Source of the DNA: CAZCQP01 sp964500895
GTDB lineage: Bacteria; Bacillota; Clostridia; Lachnospirales; JAISER01
NCBI GenBank assembly: GCA_964500895.1
Contig: CAZCQP010000002.1
Location: 62,001-126,000 of the forward strand
DNA: 64,000 nt
Direction of reading: 5' to 3'
The position numbers and the translations under genes were made by a program. Of the stretch, positions 1-8,014 are shown piece by piece. Within the stretch, counting starts at the first letter, position 1, and every line of letters begins with the position of its first letter. Under the pieces are notes generated by a model. It was not told the DNA's origin. It saw only the letters and a list, made by a program, of their open reading frames with translations, and ran no database searches.

Positions 1-2
1 TT

Positions 3-1763
3 TTAATATGCAATCAAAAAGCCAGAGCCATTACAGGCATTGATTTTGACCATACCAATACCCACGAAGGCGGGCAGTTGGCTCCCGGCGACATTGTTAT
101 TATCACCGATAACGATTTGGGTGACGACGACGGGGATTTGACCTCGGAGGATTTAAGCCTGATTAATATTAGCGATAAAGGCATTAACCAAAGGGACATG
201 TTCATTGGGGTTGGCGTGTATAAAAACAGAAAAATTGAACCGTCTTATAAATATGTGCGGGAACACCAGCTGCGCACACCCTTTGAACTGGATGTGCATT
301 ATTTAGGCTTCCACATTGTGGCCACCATCGATACCATTAAAAAGATGATGAGCATTCAAGTGAACGGCAAAGTATTTGCCATGAATTTCTACAATGCCGT
401 GGGGCATATGGTAGTGATTAACGGCAGCAACGGCCGGATTAAATTTTTTCAAATGCCGGGGTACAGTGTGCGGAAGGAATCCATTGGCGTGTTGCTACGG
501 GGCGGCCAGTTTTTGGCAAAAAACAGTGATTCGGGTTTCTCCATTATCGGCCAAAAAATGTTGAATGTGTTTGAAGAAAGCCCGCTGACCCAAAAGGTGA
601 TTGAATTATTTAATGGGCAGAAAGAACCCATTAAAGATACCTTATATGAAATTAACCGGCGGCCGTTTATTTGCTCATTAATGCCCTCATTTGCAAAAGA
701 TAACCCAGAGGTTGTGGAAGGTGTTTTTATCATCTTGCAGGATGCCACCGAACTGGAAGCCATGCTGGAGGACAGAAACCGCATCATTGCGCAGATTGAG
801 AAGAAAAACCATGAACATAGCACCTTTCGTAACGCCTACCCTGAGGATGCGTTTCAAGACTTTGTGGGTGACGGCCCGCTAATTCAAGATGTGAAGTATT
901 TGGCCTATAAAGCTTCCCAGACCAAGTTTAATGTGATCATTACCGGGGAGAGCGGCACAGGTAAATCCCACCTTGCCAGGGAAATTCATGATTTGCAGAA
1001 CAAAGACGGTGCTTTTGTGGAAGTGAACTGTAGCACCATTGCACCTACCCTGTTTGAAAGCGAATTGTTCGGCTATGTGGGCGGGGCGTTTACCGGGGCG
1101 GCTTCTGGAGGGAAGGCTGGTTATTTTGAAGCGGCAAACAAAGGCACCATCTTTCTGGATGAAATCGGCGAAATTCCTCTGGACATTCAGGTAAAGCTGT
1201 TGCAGGTGTTGCAAAGCAAAACATTGTACAGGGTAGGTTCATCCAAGCCGGTGCATGTGGATGTGCGGGTGATTGCTGCCACCAACAAAAATTTGGAGCA
1301 GGAAGTGGAAAAGGGCAGTTTTAGAAGCGATTTGTACTACCGCATCAATGTTTTTCCCATTGAAATACCCCCGTTAAGGGAACGCAAAACAGATTTGTAC
1401 GTGCTCATTAATCAAATATTGCAAAAAACATGTAAACGGTATGAAGTGACACCCAAACAGTTTTCCGGTGAAGCTTTTCGTAAAATGCTGGCCTATAGCT
1501 GGCCCGGCAACATTCGGGAGTTGGAAAACATAATTGTTAGGGCCATTACGTTATGCGAATCCAACTTGATTTACCCAGAGCATATTAGCCTTACCGGCCA
1601 GAAAAATCCCAAGTCTATGAAAGAACGGTTGCAGGACGAAGAAGTGCGCATCATGCAGGAAGCCTTGATGCGTCACAACGGCGATAAACAGAAGGTGATG
1701 CATGAACTGCAAATGTCTAAATCTGTGTTTTACGAGAAATGTAAGCGGTATGGCATTGGATAG
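3..1763 (+). CDS. sigma-54-dependent activator (bEBP), 5' end outside window
   Basis: The frame is open to the left edge, so the gene starts before the window; a TTG at 78 is only an internal candidate. Counted from 78, the protein has an unassigned N-terminal region (about 1-150), a PAS-like segment (about 150-240), then the AAA+ sigma-54 interaction domain: Walker A GESGTGKS at 290-297, the sigma-54-contacting GAFTGA loop at 336-341 and a Walker B FLDEIGE near 358. A Fis-type helix-turn-helix ends the protein. Such proteins remodel RNA polymerase-sigma-54 at -24/-12 promoters, and three matching promoters lie within the next 7 kb, so those operons are its likely targets (inference). The ligand sensed is unknown. 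Confidence 0.93.
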   Translation, partial: LICNQKARAITGIDFDHTNTHEGGQLAPGDIVIITDNDLGDDDGDLTSEDLSLINISDKGINQRDMFIGVGVYKNRKIEPSYKYVREHQLRTPFELDVHYLGFHIVATIDTIKKMMSIQVNGKVFAMNFYNAVGHMVVINGSNGRIKFFQMPGYSVRKESIGVLLRGGQFLAKNSDSGFSIIGQKMLNVFEESPLTQKVIELFNGQKEPIKDTLYEINRRPFICSLMPSFAKDNPEVVEGVFIILQDATELEAMLEDRNRIIAQIEKKNHEHSTFRNAYPEDAFQDFVGDGPLIQDVKYLAYKASQTKFNVIITGESGTGKSHLAREIHDLQNKDGAFVEVNCSTIAPTLFESELFGYVGGAFTGAASGGKAGYFEAANKGTIFLDEIGEIPLDIQVKLLQVLQSKTLYRVGSSKPVHVDVRVIAATNKNLEQEVEKGSFRSDLYYRINVFPIEIPPLRERKTDLYVLINQILQKTCKRYEVTPKQFSGEAFRKMLAYSWPGNIRELENIIVRAITLCESNLIYPEHISLTGQKNPKSMKERLQDEEVRIMQEALMRHNGDKQKVMHELQMSKSVFYEKCKRYGIG

Positions 1764-1769
1764 AAAAAA

Positions 1770-1805
1770 GGCTGCAAGTTGCCTATGAAAGGCAAGCGTG
1801 CAGCC
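1770..1805 (+). terminator. hairpin after the sigma-54 activator
   Basis: Stem-loop with outer arms ggctgca (1770-1776) and tgcagcc (1799-1805) and an inner stem ttgcct/aggcaa. It follows the activator stop by six bases and has no clear T-tract, so it is a weak terminator or a processing hairpin. Confidence 0.4.
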
Positions 1806-1813
1806 GGAAGGGG

Positions 1814-1984
1814 AGGCGGCCAGAAGTGTGACTGCCGATGGTATTACCAGCGCCGCCTCTGCCGTGGCCAATGGCCACCCATGCTACCCAATAGTTTGTA
1901 CGTGCAACAGGTAGTCGGGGCGGCCAGTCGCCTAAGGTTAAGGCGGCTCAAGTATGTAAGCGGCCTGTGATGTCTGGCCGCCTT
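1814..1984. repeat. fold-back element, copy 1 (MITE-like)
   Basis: GC-rich unit of about 170 bases bounded by AGGCGGCCAGA at 1814-1824 and its inverse TCTGGCCGCCTT at 1973-1984. Several internal GGCGGC motifs make it strongly foldable. A near-identical second copy lies about 207 bases downstream. The ORFs readable in it are low-complexity shadows. Non-autonomous mobile element is an inference. Confidence 0.7.
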
Positions 1985-2019
1985 AGCGCTGGGCAAAGCC
2001 CAGCTTAAAAACCGTAGAG

Positions 2020-2190
2020 AAGGCGGCCAGAAGTGTGACTGCCGATGGTATGCCAGCGCCGCCTCTGCCGTGGCCAATGGCCACCCATGCTACCCAAAAG
2101 TTCGTGCGTGCAGCAGGTAGCCAGGGCGGCCAGCAGCCAAAGGTTAAGGCGGCTCAAGTATGTAAGCGGCCTGTGATGTCTGGCCGCCTT
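2020..2190. repeat. fold-back element, copy 2 (MITE-like)
   Basis: Second copy of the 1814-1984 unit, with perfect 12-base terminal inverted repeats AAGGCGGCCAGA (2020-2031) and TCTGGCCGCCTT (2179-2190). It ends about 14 bases from the alanine racemase stop codon. Together the two copies fill the 440-base gap between the convergent genes at 1763 and 2204. Confidence 0.75.
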
Positions 2191-2203
2191 AGCGATGCGC
2201 AGT

Positions 2204-3304
2204 TCACTCGGTATATATACGAGGTGGTCTTCCGGCAATACGGGCGACGATCTCGTTTTTGTTTGTACCAGCCAGTTTAGAGGCCTCTTCGATGGACATG
2301 GTGTTGTCACTGCCGTCACCGTAAATAATGGCCAACTCCCCTTCTTTGGCATGGGGCACCTGGGTTAAGTCTACCATACACTGGTCCATGCAAATGACGC
2401 CGATGATGGGGCACTTTACCCCTAAAATGGTCACATAGCCTTTGTCCCGCATGTTTCTGGGGTAACCATCTGCATAACCGAAAGGCACGGTGCCAATGAC
2501 CGTGTCACAAGGGGCTTTCCATAAATAATCGTATCCCACACCTTCTCCAGCAGCCACAGGCCGCACTTGAGAAAGGTGGCTCACAAATGTCAATGAGGAA
2601 ACCACGTCCAGATGCCCTTTATGAAAGCCGCGTAGCCCATAAATCAGTGCCCCAGGCCGCACCATGTTCATGTGGTATTCTGGGTAATCCACCAGCGAGA
2701 TACTGTCGCATACGTGTTTATAGCGGAATTGTGCCCCGCCGTCTTCAAGCTGTGCGGTGATGGCATTAAAGCGTTCCACCTGCTTTAAGTTTTCCTCGTC
2801 ATTCACCAAAGCCAGATGAGAAAAGACCCCTTCTACTTTTAAGTAAGGCAGTTTACAAATGGCCAGCAGTTCATCCACGTTATCGGTGCCCAACCGGTGA
2901 AAGCCGGTGTCTACTTTTAAATGGACGGTAGCTTGGGTATGTTTTTCCCGGGCTAACTCGTTTAACACGGTGGCTTGCTCTAAAGAGAAGATGGTTTGGG
3001 TGATGTTGTTTTCCACCACATAAGGCAACAGCCGGTTGGGGGTATGGCCTAAAATAAACAGAGGGTATTCGGCATACGCTTGCCGCAATTCTAATGCTTC
3101 TGTTAAAGTAGCCACGGCCAGATAAGTAGCACCGTGTGCCATTAGGGTAGGGGCGATGCCCACAGCCCCGTGGCCGTAGCCATTGGCCTTCACCACGGGC
3201 ATAACGGCTACGTCTTTGCCCACCATGCCTTGAATGAGGTCCATGTTGGTGCCGATGGCATTTAAGTGAACCTGAACGTAAGTGTCTCTCAGGATTGATG
3301 TCAT
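2204..3304 (-). CDS. alr: alanine racemase
   Basis: 366-residue PLP enzyme interconverting L- and D-alanine. The N-terminal TIM-barrel carries the PLP-lysine motif VVKANGYGHG (Lys39), and the C-terminal beta domain holds the conserved ICMDQCMVDLT segment. Length is normal for Alr. The ATG at 3304 overlaps the stop of the upstream amidohydrolase (ATGA), so it is translationally coupled as third gene of an operon with a D-Ala-D-Ala dipeptidase. That company suggests racemisation of scavenged D-alanine rather than, or as well as, cell-wall supply. The operon starts at a sigma-54 promoter, which is unusual for a purely biosynthetic alr. Confidence 0.95.
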   Translation of the reverse strand: MTSILRDTYVQVHLNAIGTNMDLIQGMVGKDVAVMPVVKANGYGHGAVGIAPTLMAHGATYLAVATLTEALELRQAYAEYPLFILGHTPNRLLPYVVENNITQTIFSLEQATVLNELAREKHTQATVHLKVDTGFHRLGTDNVDELLAICKLPYLKVEGVFSHLALVNDEENLKQVERFNAITAQLEDGGAQFRYKHVCDSISLVDYPEYHMNMVRPGALIYGLRGFHKGHLDVVSSLTFVSHLSQVRPVAAGEGVGYDYLWKAPCDTVIGTVPFGYADGYPRNMRDKGYVTILGVKCPIIGVICMDQCMVDLTQVPHAKEGELAIIYGDGSDNTMSIEEASKLAGTNKNEIVARIAGRPPRIYTE

Positions 3305-4515
3305 TGTTCATTTCCTTTCTTGTGGTTTAAAAGGGCCAAAACCCCCATCACTTCCATTAACATGCCCACTTTCATGGCGCTTTCGTCTGGGTTAAACCAT
3401 TCGCTGTGCAAAGTTTGGGGATGTGTTTCGTTGGGGCTTTTGGTGCCGATGTTAAAGTATAAGGCTTTGGTGGCGTTTGTAAAGTAGGAAAAATCATCGG
3501 CGCCTAAGCTGGGCTCGGGCATAAAATGAATGGCCGATTTGGGCAAATGGCTGTACGCCACTTCTTTAATGATTTCCTGCACGTCATCGTCGTTAACCAA
3601 CGCCGGGTAACTGTCTTTAAAAACAATGTCAGCTTTTGCACCGAAAGCCTGGGCGGTTTGGGTGGCCACCAGTTGCACCTTTTCTTTCAGCAGTGCTCGG
3701 GTGTCGTTATCCAGGGCACGAATAATGCCGGAGAGCAGCACCTCTTTAGGAATGACGTTGTTGGCGTGTCCCCCATGAAATTGCCCCACCGTCACCAAAC
3801 CAGCGTTAGTAGGGGACAGTGTACGGCTAACAATGCTTTGCAATGCTGTCACCACATGGCAGGCGGCCAAAATAGGGTCTACCCCTAAATCCGGGTGGGC
3901 ACCATGGCAAGAGGTGCCTTCCACGGTAATTTGAAATTCAGTGGAGGCAGCATTCATTTTGCCGGGGCAAAATTCCACAATGCCCACAGGCATGGTAGGT
4001 GCCACGTGCAGAGCCAACACCCCGTCCACCTTGGGGTTTTCCAGGCATCCTGCATCAATGAGGGGTTTAGCACCCCCCACCGTTTCTTCTGCCGGCTGAA
4101 AGAAAAATTTAACCGTGCCGGGCAACTCATTTTCATGGGCTTTCAGTATTTTGGCGGCACCCAGTAAGATGGCCGTGTGCATGTCGTGGCCGCAAGCGTG
4201 CATCACGCCCTCAACGGTGGAGCAGAAAGGTACGGCGGCTTTTTCTGCAATAGGCAGTGCATCCATATCTGCACGAATGCCAACCACTGTAAAGGCTTGG
4301 TCGGCAGCAGGGGCTTGTTTACCTTCCAGCGTAGCCACAATGCCATGGCCTGCAATGCCGGTTTCATGGGGAATACCCCAGGCGGTTAAATAGCTACTCA
4401 CCTTTGCGGCCGTGCGCACTTCCTGTTCTGAAAGTTCCGGGTAGGCATGAAAATCTCTGCGAATGGCCACAATTTCATCGTAAATGGCATCTATTTCTTG
4501 GTTTATATTGAACAT
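3301..4515 (-). CDS. M20-family amidohydrolase / N-acyl-amino-acid hydrolase
   Basis: 404-residue metallopeptidase of the M20D amidohydrolase family, which cleaves N-acyl amino acids or related amides in the cytoplasm. Visible motifs are the metal-binding MHACGHDMH, the catalytic QPAEE, and a central dimerisation domain. A longer frame exists to 4587, but the ATG at 4515 is preceded by AAGGAGCG and starts the family's usual N terminus, so it is preferred. It sits 11 bases after the D-Ala-D-Ala dipeptidase stop and overlaps alr by four bases. The substrate cannot be read from sequence; hippurate, N-acetylated amino acids or muropeptide-derived amides are candidates. Confidence 0.9.
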   Translation of the reverse strand: MFNINQEIDAIYDEIVAIRRDFHAYPELSEQEVRTAAKVSSYLTAWGIPHETGIAGHGIVATLEGKQAPAADQAFTVVGIRADMDALPIAEKAAVPFCSTVEGVMHACGHDMHTAILLGAAKILKAHENELPGTVKFFFQPAEETVGGAKPLIDAGCLENPKVDGVLALHVAPTMPVGIVEFCPGKMNAASTEFQITVEGTSCHGAHPDLGVDPILAACHVVTALQSIVSRTLSPTNAGLVTVGQFHGGHANNVIPKEVLLSGIIRALDNDTRALLKEKVQLVATQTAQAFGAKADIVFKDSYPALVNDDDVQEIIKEVAYSHLPKSAIHFMPEPSLGADDFSYFTNATKALYFNIGTKSPNETHPQTLHSEWFNPDESAMKVGMLMEVMGVLALLNHKKGNEQ

Positions 4516-4526
4516 AACAACGCTCC

Positions 4527-5093
4527 TTAAATTTGAAAGTTTAAATAAGGCACCGGCGGGGTTTCCATGTCGTAAAAATGCCACCATTCCCCTTCATAGG
4601 GCTTAAATCCCACGCTTTCCATCACTTCTTTTAGGTAAGTGGCGTTTTGCCGGGCTATTGGGTCAATGTCTGGGCAAGACAAGGACGCTCTTTCGGAAAA
4701 ATCGTCAAACACACTGGGCATGGAAAGGTCTGTGCCGTGGATGTCTGTTAGGGTTACGTCCACACACATGCCGTTCATGTGGGAAGGCCGGAAAGTTTTC
4801 AACGTGGCCATATCCGGGGGCCTGGCCACAAAGTTGTTGTCCGGCAGCAGTTCCCAGAAGCGAGCTTGTGCGCTGATGGGGCGGTAGGCGTCCCACACTT
4901 TCATGCGGTATCCATCGGATTTCACCTTGTTTTTGGCCTCAATCAGTCGCTGGGCAGTGTATTTGTTAATGTAGCATTCCCCCGAGTTGTACACGGTTTG
5001 TTTGGTGAAATTATTGGGTGTGGCATATATTAAATCAATGATAAAATCATCGTCTAAGTCCAATAGCCGTATAAGATCCCCTTGATCGTTCAT
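4527..5093 (-). CDS. D-alanyl-D-alanine dipeptidase (VanX/DdpX family)
   Basis: 188-residue M15 peptidase. The zinc site is recognisable: His105 and Asp112 in SHMNGMCVD, His172 with catalytic Glu169 in EWWHF, and the conserved Arg71 in DAYRP. VanX enzymes hydrolyse D-Ala-D-Ala; in vancomycin resistance they act with VanH/VanA, neither of which is here. DdpX-type homologues instead feed on cell-wall D-Ala-D-Ala, and the downstream alanine racemase supports that role (inference). ATG at 5093 has AAGGAG nine bases upstream. First gene of a three-gene operon with a consensus sigma-54 promoter at 5146-5161. Confidence 0.92.
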   Translation of the reverse strand: MNDQGDLIRLLDLDDDFIIDLIYATPNNFTKQTVYNSGECYINKYTAQRLIEAKNKVKSDGYRMKVWDAYRPISAQARFWELLPDNNFVARPPDMATLKTFRPSHMNGMCVDVTLTDIHGTDLSMPSVFDDFSERASLSCPDIDPIARQNATYLKEVMESVGFKPYEGEWWHFYDMETPPVPYLNFQI

Positions 5094-5145
5094 ATGGTGT
5101 GCTCCTTTATGATGTTTTCAAAAATAATCATAGATTATAATACAT

Positions 5146-5161
5146 TGCAACTATTGTGCCA
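5146..5161 (-). promoter_or_regulatory. sigma-54 (-24/-12) promoter for the dipeptidase-amidohydrolase-alr operon
   Basis: On the minus strand the sequence reads TGGCACAATAGTTGCA, a full match to TGGCAC-N5-TTGCA with GG and GC separated by ten bases. Predicted transcription start is about 42 bases before the ATG at 5093. Confidence 0.85.
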
Positions 5162-5179
5162 AGATGGTAAAATAATAAA

Positions 5180-5195
5180 TGGCATTATTTTTGCT
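5180..5195 (+). promoter_or_regulatory. sigma-54 (-24/-12) promoter for the M19 dipeptidase
   Basis: TGGCATTATTTTTGCT keeps GG and GC at the required ten-base spacing. It lies back-to-back with the divergent sigma-54 promoter at 5146-5161, with 18 bases between them. Predicted start near 5206, leaving a leader of about 100 bases. Confidence 0.75.
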
Positions 5196-5208
5196 TGATA
5201 GGTAGGCA

Positions 5209-5252
5209 GTGTTTGAAAGGTTAAAACCCCCACAAAATGATTTTTCAAACAC
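5209..5252. repeat. inverted repeat in the M19 dipeptidase leader
   Basis: Perfect ten-base arms GTGTTTGAAA (5209-5218) and TTTCAAACAC (5243-5252), spaced by 24 bases. It begins at about the predicted start of the plus-strand transcript and lies 50-90 bases upstream of the minus-strand promoter. It could be an activator site or a 5' RNA hairpin. Confidence 0.5.
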
Positions 5253-5305
5253 GCCCTAGTTGCAATATTGCAGAAAATAACAAAGAAAGCTTGGTGAATG
5301 GCAAC

Positions 5306-6259
5306 ATGAACATTATTGATTTGCATTGTGATACCGTACTAAACTGTTTAAGAGACAGCGCATATTTCCTTTTAGACAATCCGGGGCATATCAACTTACA
5401 GAAAATGAAAAAGGGTGGCGCTTTGGCGCAATTTTTCGCTATTTTCATTTCCAGAAGGGAAATGGAAACCATGTCACCTTATGAAATCTTTTCAAAAGCC
5501 CATGATGTGTATGACCAACAATTAAAGGCTAATACAGATTTGATATTGCCTGCAACTTGTGTAGAAGATGTGCTGGAAAACAAGGCACAGGGCAAAATTT
5601 CTGCAATTCTGGCCATTGAAGATGGTGTTGCGGCGGAAGGCAAAATGGAACGCCTTGTTGAGTTCTTCAACAAGGGTGTGCGGCTGGTTACCTTAACCTG
5701 GAACTTTGAAAACGAAATCGGTTTTCCATGCAACTCGGAGGCAGAAGCCCACAAGTTGGGCCTTAAACCTTTTGGTTTTGAAGTGGTGGAAAAAATGAAC
5801 GAGCTGGGGATGCTGATAGACGTTTCCCATTTATCGGAAGGTGGCTTCTACGATGTGGCACGCCATTCCAAAAAGCCTTTTGTGGCCAGCCATTCCTGCG
5901 CCAGAGCACTGTGCGACCACCGACGCAACTTAACCGATGACCAGCTTCGGGTGCTGGGTGAAAAAGGCGGCGTTGTGGGGGTTAATTTCTATTCTACGTT
6001 TTTAAAGGATGGTTCCGAATCTACCTTTATAGATGATATTGTGGCCCATACGGTTTATATGGCAGGCAAAGCCGGTGTGGAAAGCATTGGTTTTGGCTCC
6101 GACTTTGACGGCATTGATTGCGAACTGGACATGAAGGACTACGAGGGATACCCCTTGCTGCTGGACGCCTTACATAAGCACTTTACAGCTTCGGAAATGG
6201 ACAAGATTTGCAACGGCAATGTGATGCGGCTGATGGCAGAAACGTTAAAGAAGGCTTAA
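5306..6259 (+). CDS. membrane/renal-type dipeptidase, peptidase family M19
   Basis: 317-residue zinc dipeptidase. The N-terminal metal motif DLHCDT (His7, Asp9), the HSCARAL segment and the late GFGSDFDG motif are all present. M19 enzymes cleave L-L and L-D dipeptides and tolerate a D-residue at the C-terminal position. The ATG at 5306 is chosen because the protein then begins MNIIDLHCDT, as in the family; the upstream in-frame start at 5237 would add an unrelated tail. The ribosome site is weak (GGTG). It is divergent from the D-Ala-D-Ala dipeptidase operon and shares its sigma-54 control region, which points to joint use on D-amino-acid peptides. Confidence 0.92.
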   Translation: MNIIDLHCDTVLNCLRDSAYFLLDNPGHINLQKMKKGGALAQFFAIFISRREMETMSPYEIFSKAHDVYDQQLKANTDLILPATCVEDVLENKAQGKISAILAIEDGVAAEGKMERLVEFFNKGVRLVTLTWNFENEIGFPCNSEAEAHKLGLKPFGFEVVEKMNELGMLIDVSHLSEGGFYDVARHSKKPFVASHSCARALCDHRRNLTDDQLRVLGEKGGVVGVNFYSTFLKDGSESTFIDDIVAHTVYMAGKAGVESIGFGSDFDGIDCELDMKDYEGYPLLLDALHKHFTASEMDKICNGNVMRLMAETLKKA

Positions 6260-6317
6260 ATCGCAAGACCTCGGGGATTTGCCCTGAACCTCACTAAGCA
6301 AAAGCTTTTTGAAGGGC

Positions 6318-6349
6318 TTGGGAAACTTTTTCTCGAAAAAGTTTCCCAA
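6318..6349. terminator. palindromic hairpin, copy 1 of a dispersed family
   Basis: Arms ttgggaaacttttt (6318-6331) and aaaaagtttcccaa (6336-6349) around a four-base loop, between convergent genes. Related hairpins occur at 10904, 30534 and 48911. Confidence 0.75.
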
Positions 6350-6358
6350 TGTCTTTTG

Positions 6359-6952
6359 TTACAGATGGGCTTTTAAAATGGCCGTGAGCAAAGACACCGT
6401 CCGGGTAAGCTGCCCCAGAACAAGCAAGGCAAGCCCGGTGTAAATTACAGAAGATACCTTTCTTATTTTGCCGGTTCCAGGCAATACTGTAAAGGTTTTT
6501 TTAATTTCAAGCCCTTTGTCCAGCAGCAGCATATAAAAATTGTTAACACCCACGGGCGAAATGTAACCCAACCGCCAAAAGGGAATAAATAAGCTAGGGG
6601 TTTCGCTTGCGTCTTGGTACAAATAAATGCCCTTTTTATTCAGCAATGCCTTACGCACATTGGTTAAATCCACCGATTTACTTTTTCGCAAAATTCGGTT
6701 ATGATACGTAACAAGCACATCATCATAAGTGGTGTAGAACATTTTGTAGCCAGCAAAGAAAAAGGCACAAACAGCAAAATATAAAAGGTACAAAACAAAT
6801 GTGGCGCTCCAGTTATATTGCTGTGCATACCCGCTTATATTTAAAGCAATGGCTGCGGTGAAAACAGCAAGACGGGACAGGAAAAACAGGGTGGTTAAAA
6901 TAATGAAAACTTGCTTGGACATGGACGTATAGTAATAGGCAATTTTGTTCAT
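6359..6952 (-). CDS. membrane protein of unknown function
   Basis: 197 residues, not assigned to a named family. Two hydrophobic segments near the N terminus (about residues 15-35 and 45-70) are followed by a soluble stretch, with a third hydrophobic segment near 170-190. The arrangement with a middle 'YDDVLVTYHNRILRKSKSV' stretch resembles bacterial PH-like membrane proteins, but that is a weak impression. The frame extends to 7102, yet the ATG at 6952 has AAGGAGCG at good spacing and starts a plausible N terminus, so it is preferred. It is convergent with the M19 dipeptidase. Confidence 0.6.
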   Translation of the reverse strand: MNKIAYYYTSMSKQVFIILTTLFFLSRLAVFTAAIALNISGYAQQYNWSATFVLYLLYFAVCAFFFAGYKMFYTTYDDVLVTYHNRILRKSKSVDLTNVRKALLNKKGIYLYQDASETPSLFIPFWRLGYISPVGVNNFYMLLLDKGLEIKKTFTVLPGTGKIRKVSSVIYTGLALLVLGQLTRTVSLLTAILKAHL

Positions 6953-7028
6953 GAAAAGGCGCTCCTTTGTTTTTCTGCTATTGTATATGCACAGGGCCAA
7001 AAAGTAAAGAACAAGGTTGCTTGAAAGA

Positions 7029-7065
7029 TTCCTATAATCAGGAAACGCCTTCCTGAAAACAGGAA
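7029..7065. promoter_or_regulatory. phased TTCCT/AGGAA half-site array, putative activator binding site
   Basis: Four alternating half-sites, TTCCT 7029-7033, AGGAA 7040-7044, TTCCT 7050-7054 and AGGAA 7061-7065, spaced 11, 10 and 11 bases. The best palindrome is TCAGGAA-N5-TTCCTGA (7038-7056). The array lies about 90-125 bases upstream of a sigma-54 promoter, where enhancer sites usually are. The 6953-7320 gap otherwise holds that promoter and the spmA-like leader. Confidence 0.6.
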
Positions 7066-7152
7066 AAAACATATATGACAAAATTTGACAACCCATAGGC
7101 AAGGGCTAAAAAACCCTTCAAAACTTGGAAAGCCAATGCATCGCATTATTTT

Positions 7153-7168
7153 TGGCATAGTAATTGCG
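7153..7168 (+). promoter_or_regulatory. sigma-54 (-24/-12) promoter for the spmA-like operon
   Basis: TGGCATAGTAATTGCG has GG and GC ten bases apart, matching the -24/-12 consensus except for the last base. Predicted start near 7179, leaving a leader of about 140 bases with no clear secondary signal. Confidence 0.75.
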
Positions 7169-7320
7169 ATGTATGTGCTACATAAAAAATTGCAACAAAC
7201 AATTTGCAGCCGTATCCTCGCTGAAAGGGGGAGCAATAAAGAGGCAATGGGTTGCGCAAGCAAGATGTATAGTGCATCAACAGAAGAACAGACAAAGAAA
7301 CTCTAGGAGGGAAAGTTGTA

Positions 7321-7989
7321 ATGATTAATTACATTTGGGTAGGACTTGTAGTCATTGCCGTTGTTTTCGGTACACTTACCGGAAACATTGAAGCAGTCCA
7401 AGGTGCGATTTTTGATTTTGCCAGCACCGCAGTGGACATTGTTATTGGTTTAGTAGGTGTTATGGTATTCTTCACTGGTTTAATGAACGTTATGGAAAAA
7501 GCCGGCCTGTGCGAAAAGCTGGGCAAAGCCATCGGCCCTGTTATGAGACTGTTGTTCCCAGACGTACCTGTAGATCATCCTGCAATGAGCTCTATGGCAC
7601 TGTATTTTGCAGCGAACATTTTAGGTATCGGTAATGCCGCTACCCCCTTCGGCCTTAAAGCCATGGCCGACCTGCAAACACTGAACAAAACCAAACACAT
7701 TGCAACAGATGCACAATGTATGATTCTGGCCATCAGCACCACCTCCATTACTTTGCTTCCAGTTACCATTTTAGGCTTACGTGCCGCTGTTAGCACAGAA
7801 GGTGTTACAGAAGTGGTTGGTCCTATCATTTTAGCTACAACCATCTCCACCGTAGTGGGTGTTGCCGCAACGCTTATTCTTAAAAAGACAAGCGTATTCA
7901 AACTGGAAAACGTTATTGCCAAAGAAAGAGCTTCCGGTACTTTGACCATTAACCAAAATTATGTGGGCAACGATCCATTAAGTCTTTAA
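7321..7989 (+). CDS. SpmA-like nucleoside-recognition (Gate) domain membrane protein
   Basis: 222-residue integral membrane protein with about five hydrophobic segments. The hallmark NILGIGNAATPFGLKAM of spore maturation protein A is present. In Bacillus SpmA and SpmB act in spore core dehydration, but Gate-domain pairs also occur next to peptidases (for example yjiG/yjiH beside iadA in Escherichia coli). Here the pair heads an operon with an LD-carboxypeptidase and diaminopimelate decarboxylase behind a sigma-54 promoter, so a transporter of amino acids or muropeptides is a better guess than a sporulation role. The ribosome site AGGAGGG precedes the ATG. Confidence 0.85.
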   Translation: MINYIWVGLVVIAVVFGTLTGNIEAVQGAIFDFASTAVDIVIGLVGVMVFFTGLMNVMEKAGLCEKLGKAIGPVMRLLFPDVPVDHPAMSSMALYFAANILGIGNAATPFGLKAMADLQTLNKTKHIATDAQCMILAISTTSITLLPVTILGLRAAVSTEGVTEVVGPIILATTISTVVGVAATLILKKTSVFKLENVIAKERASGTLTINQNYVGNDPLSL

Positions 7990-8014
7990 TTGATTAAACG
8001 AAGGAGGACCATCC

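Noticed and set aside
1779..2352. Overlapping short ORFs on both strands in the repeat pair
   Set aside because: They lie in low-complexity fold-back elements, repeat the same peptides between copies and lack ribosome sites.
4527..5093. Vancomycin resistance locus
   Set aside because: Only a VanX-like dipeptidase is present; there is no VanH, VanA-type ligase or VanRS pair, and its partner is alanine racemase.
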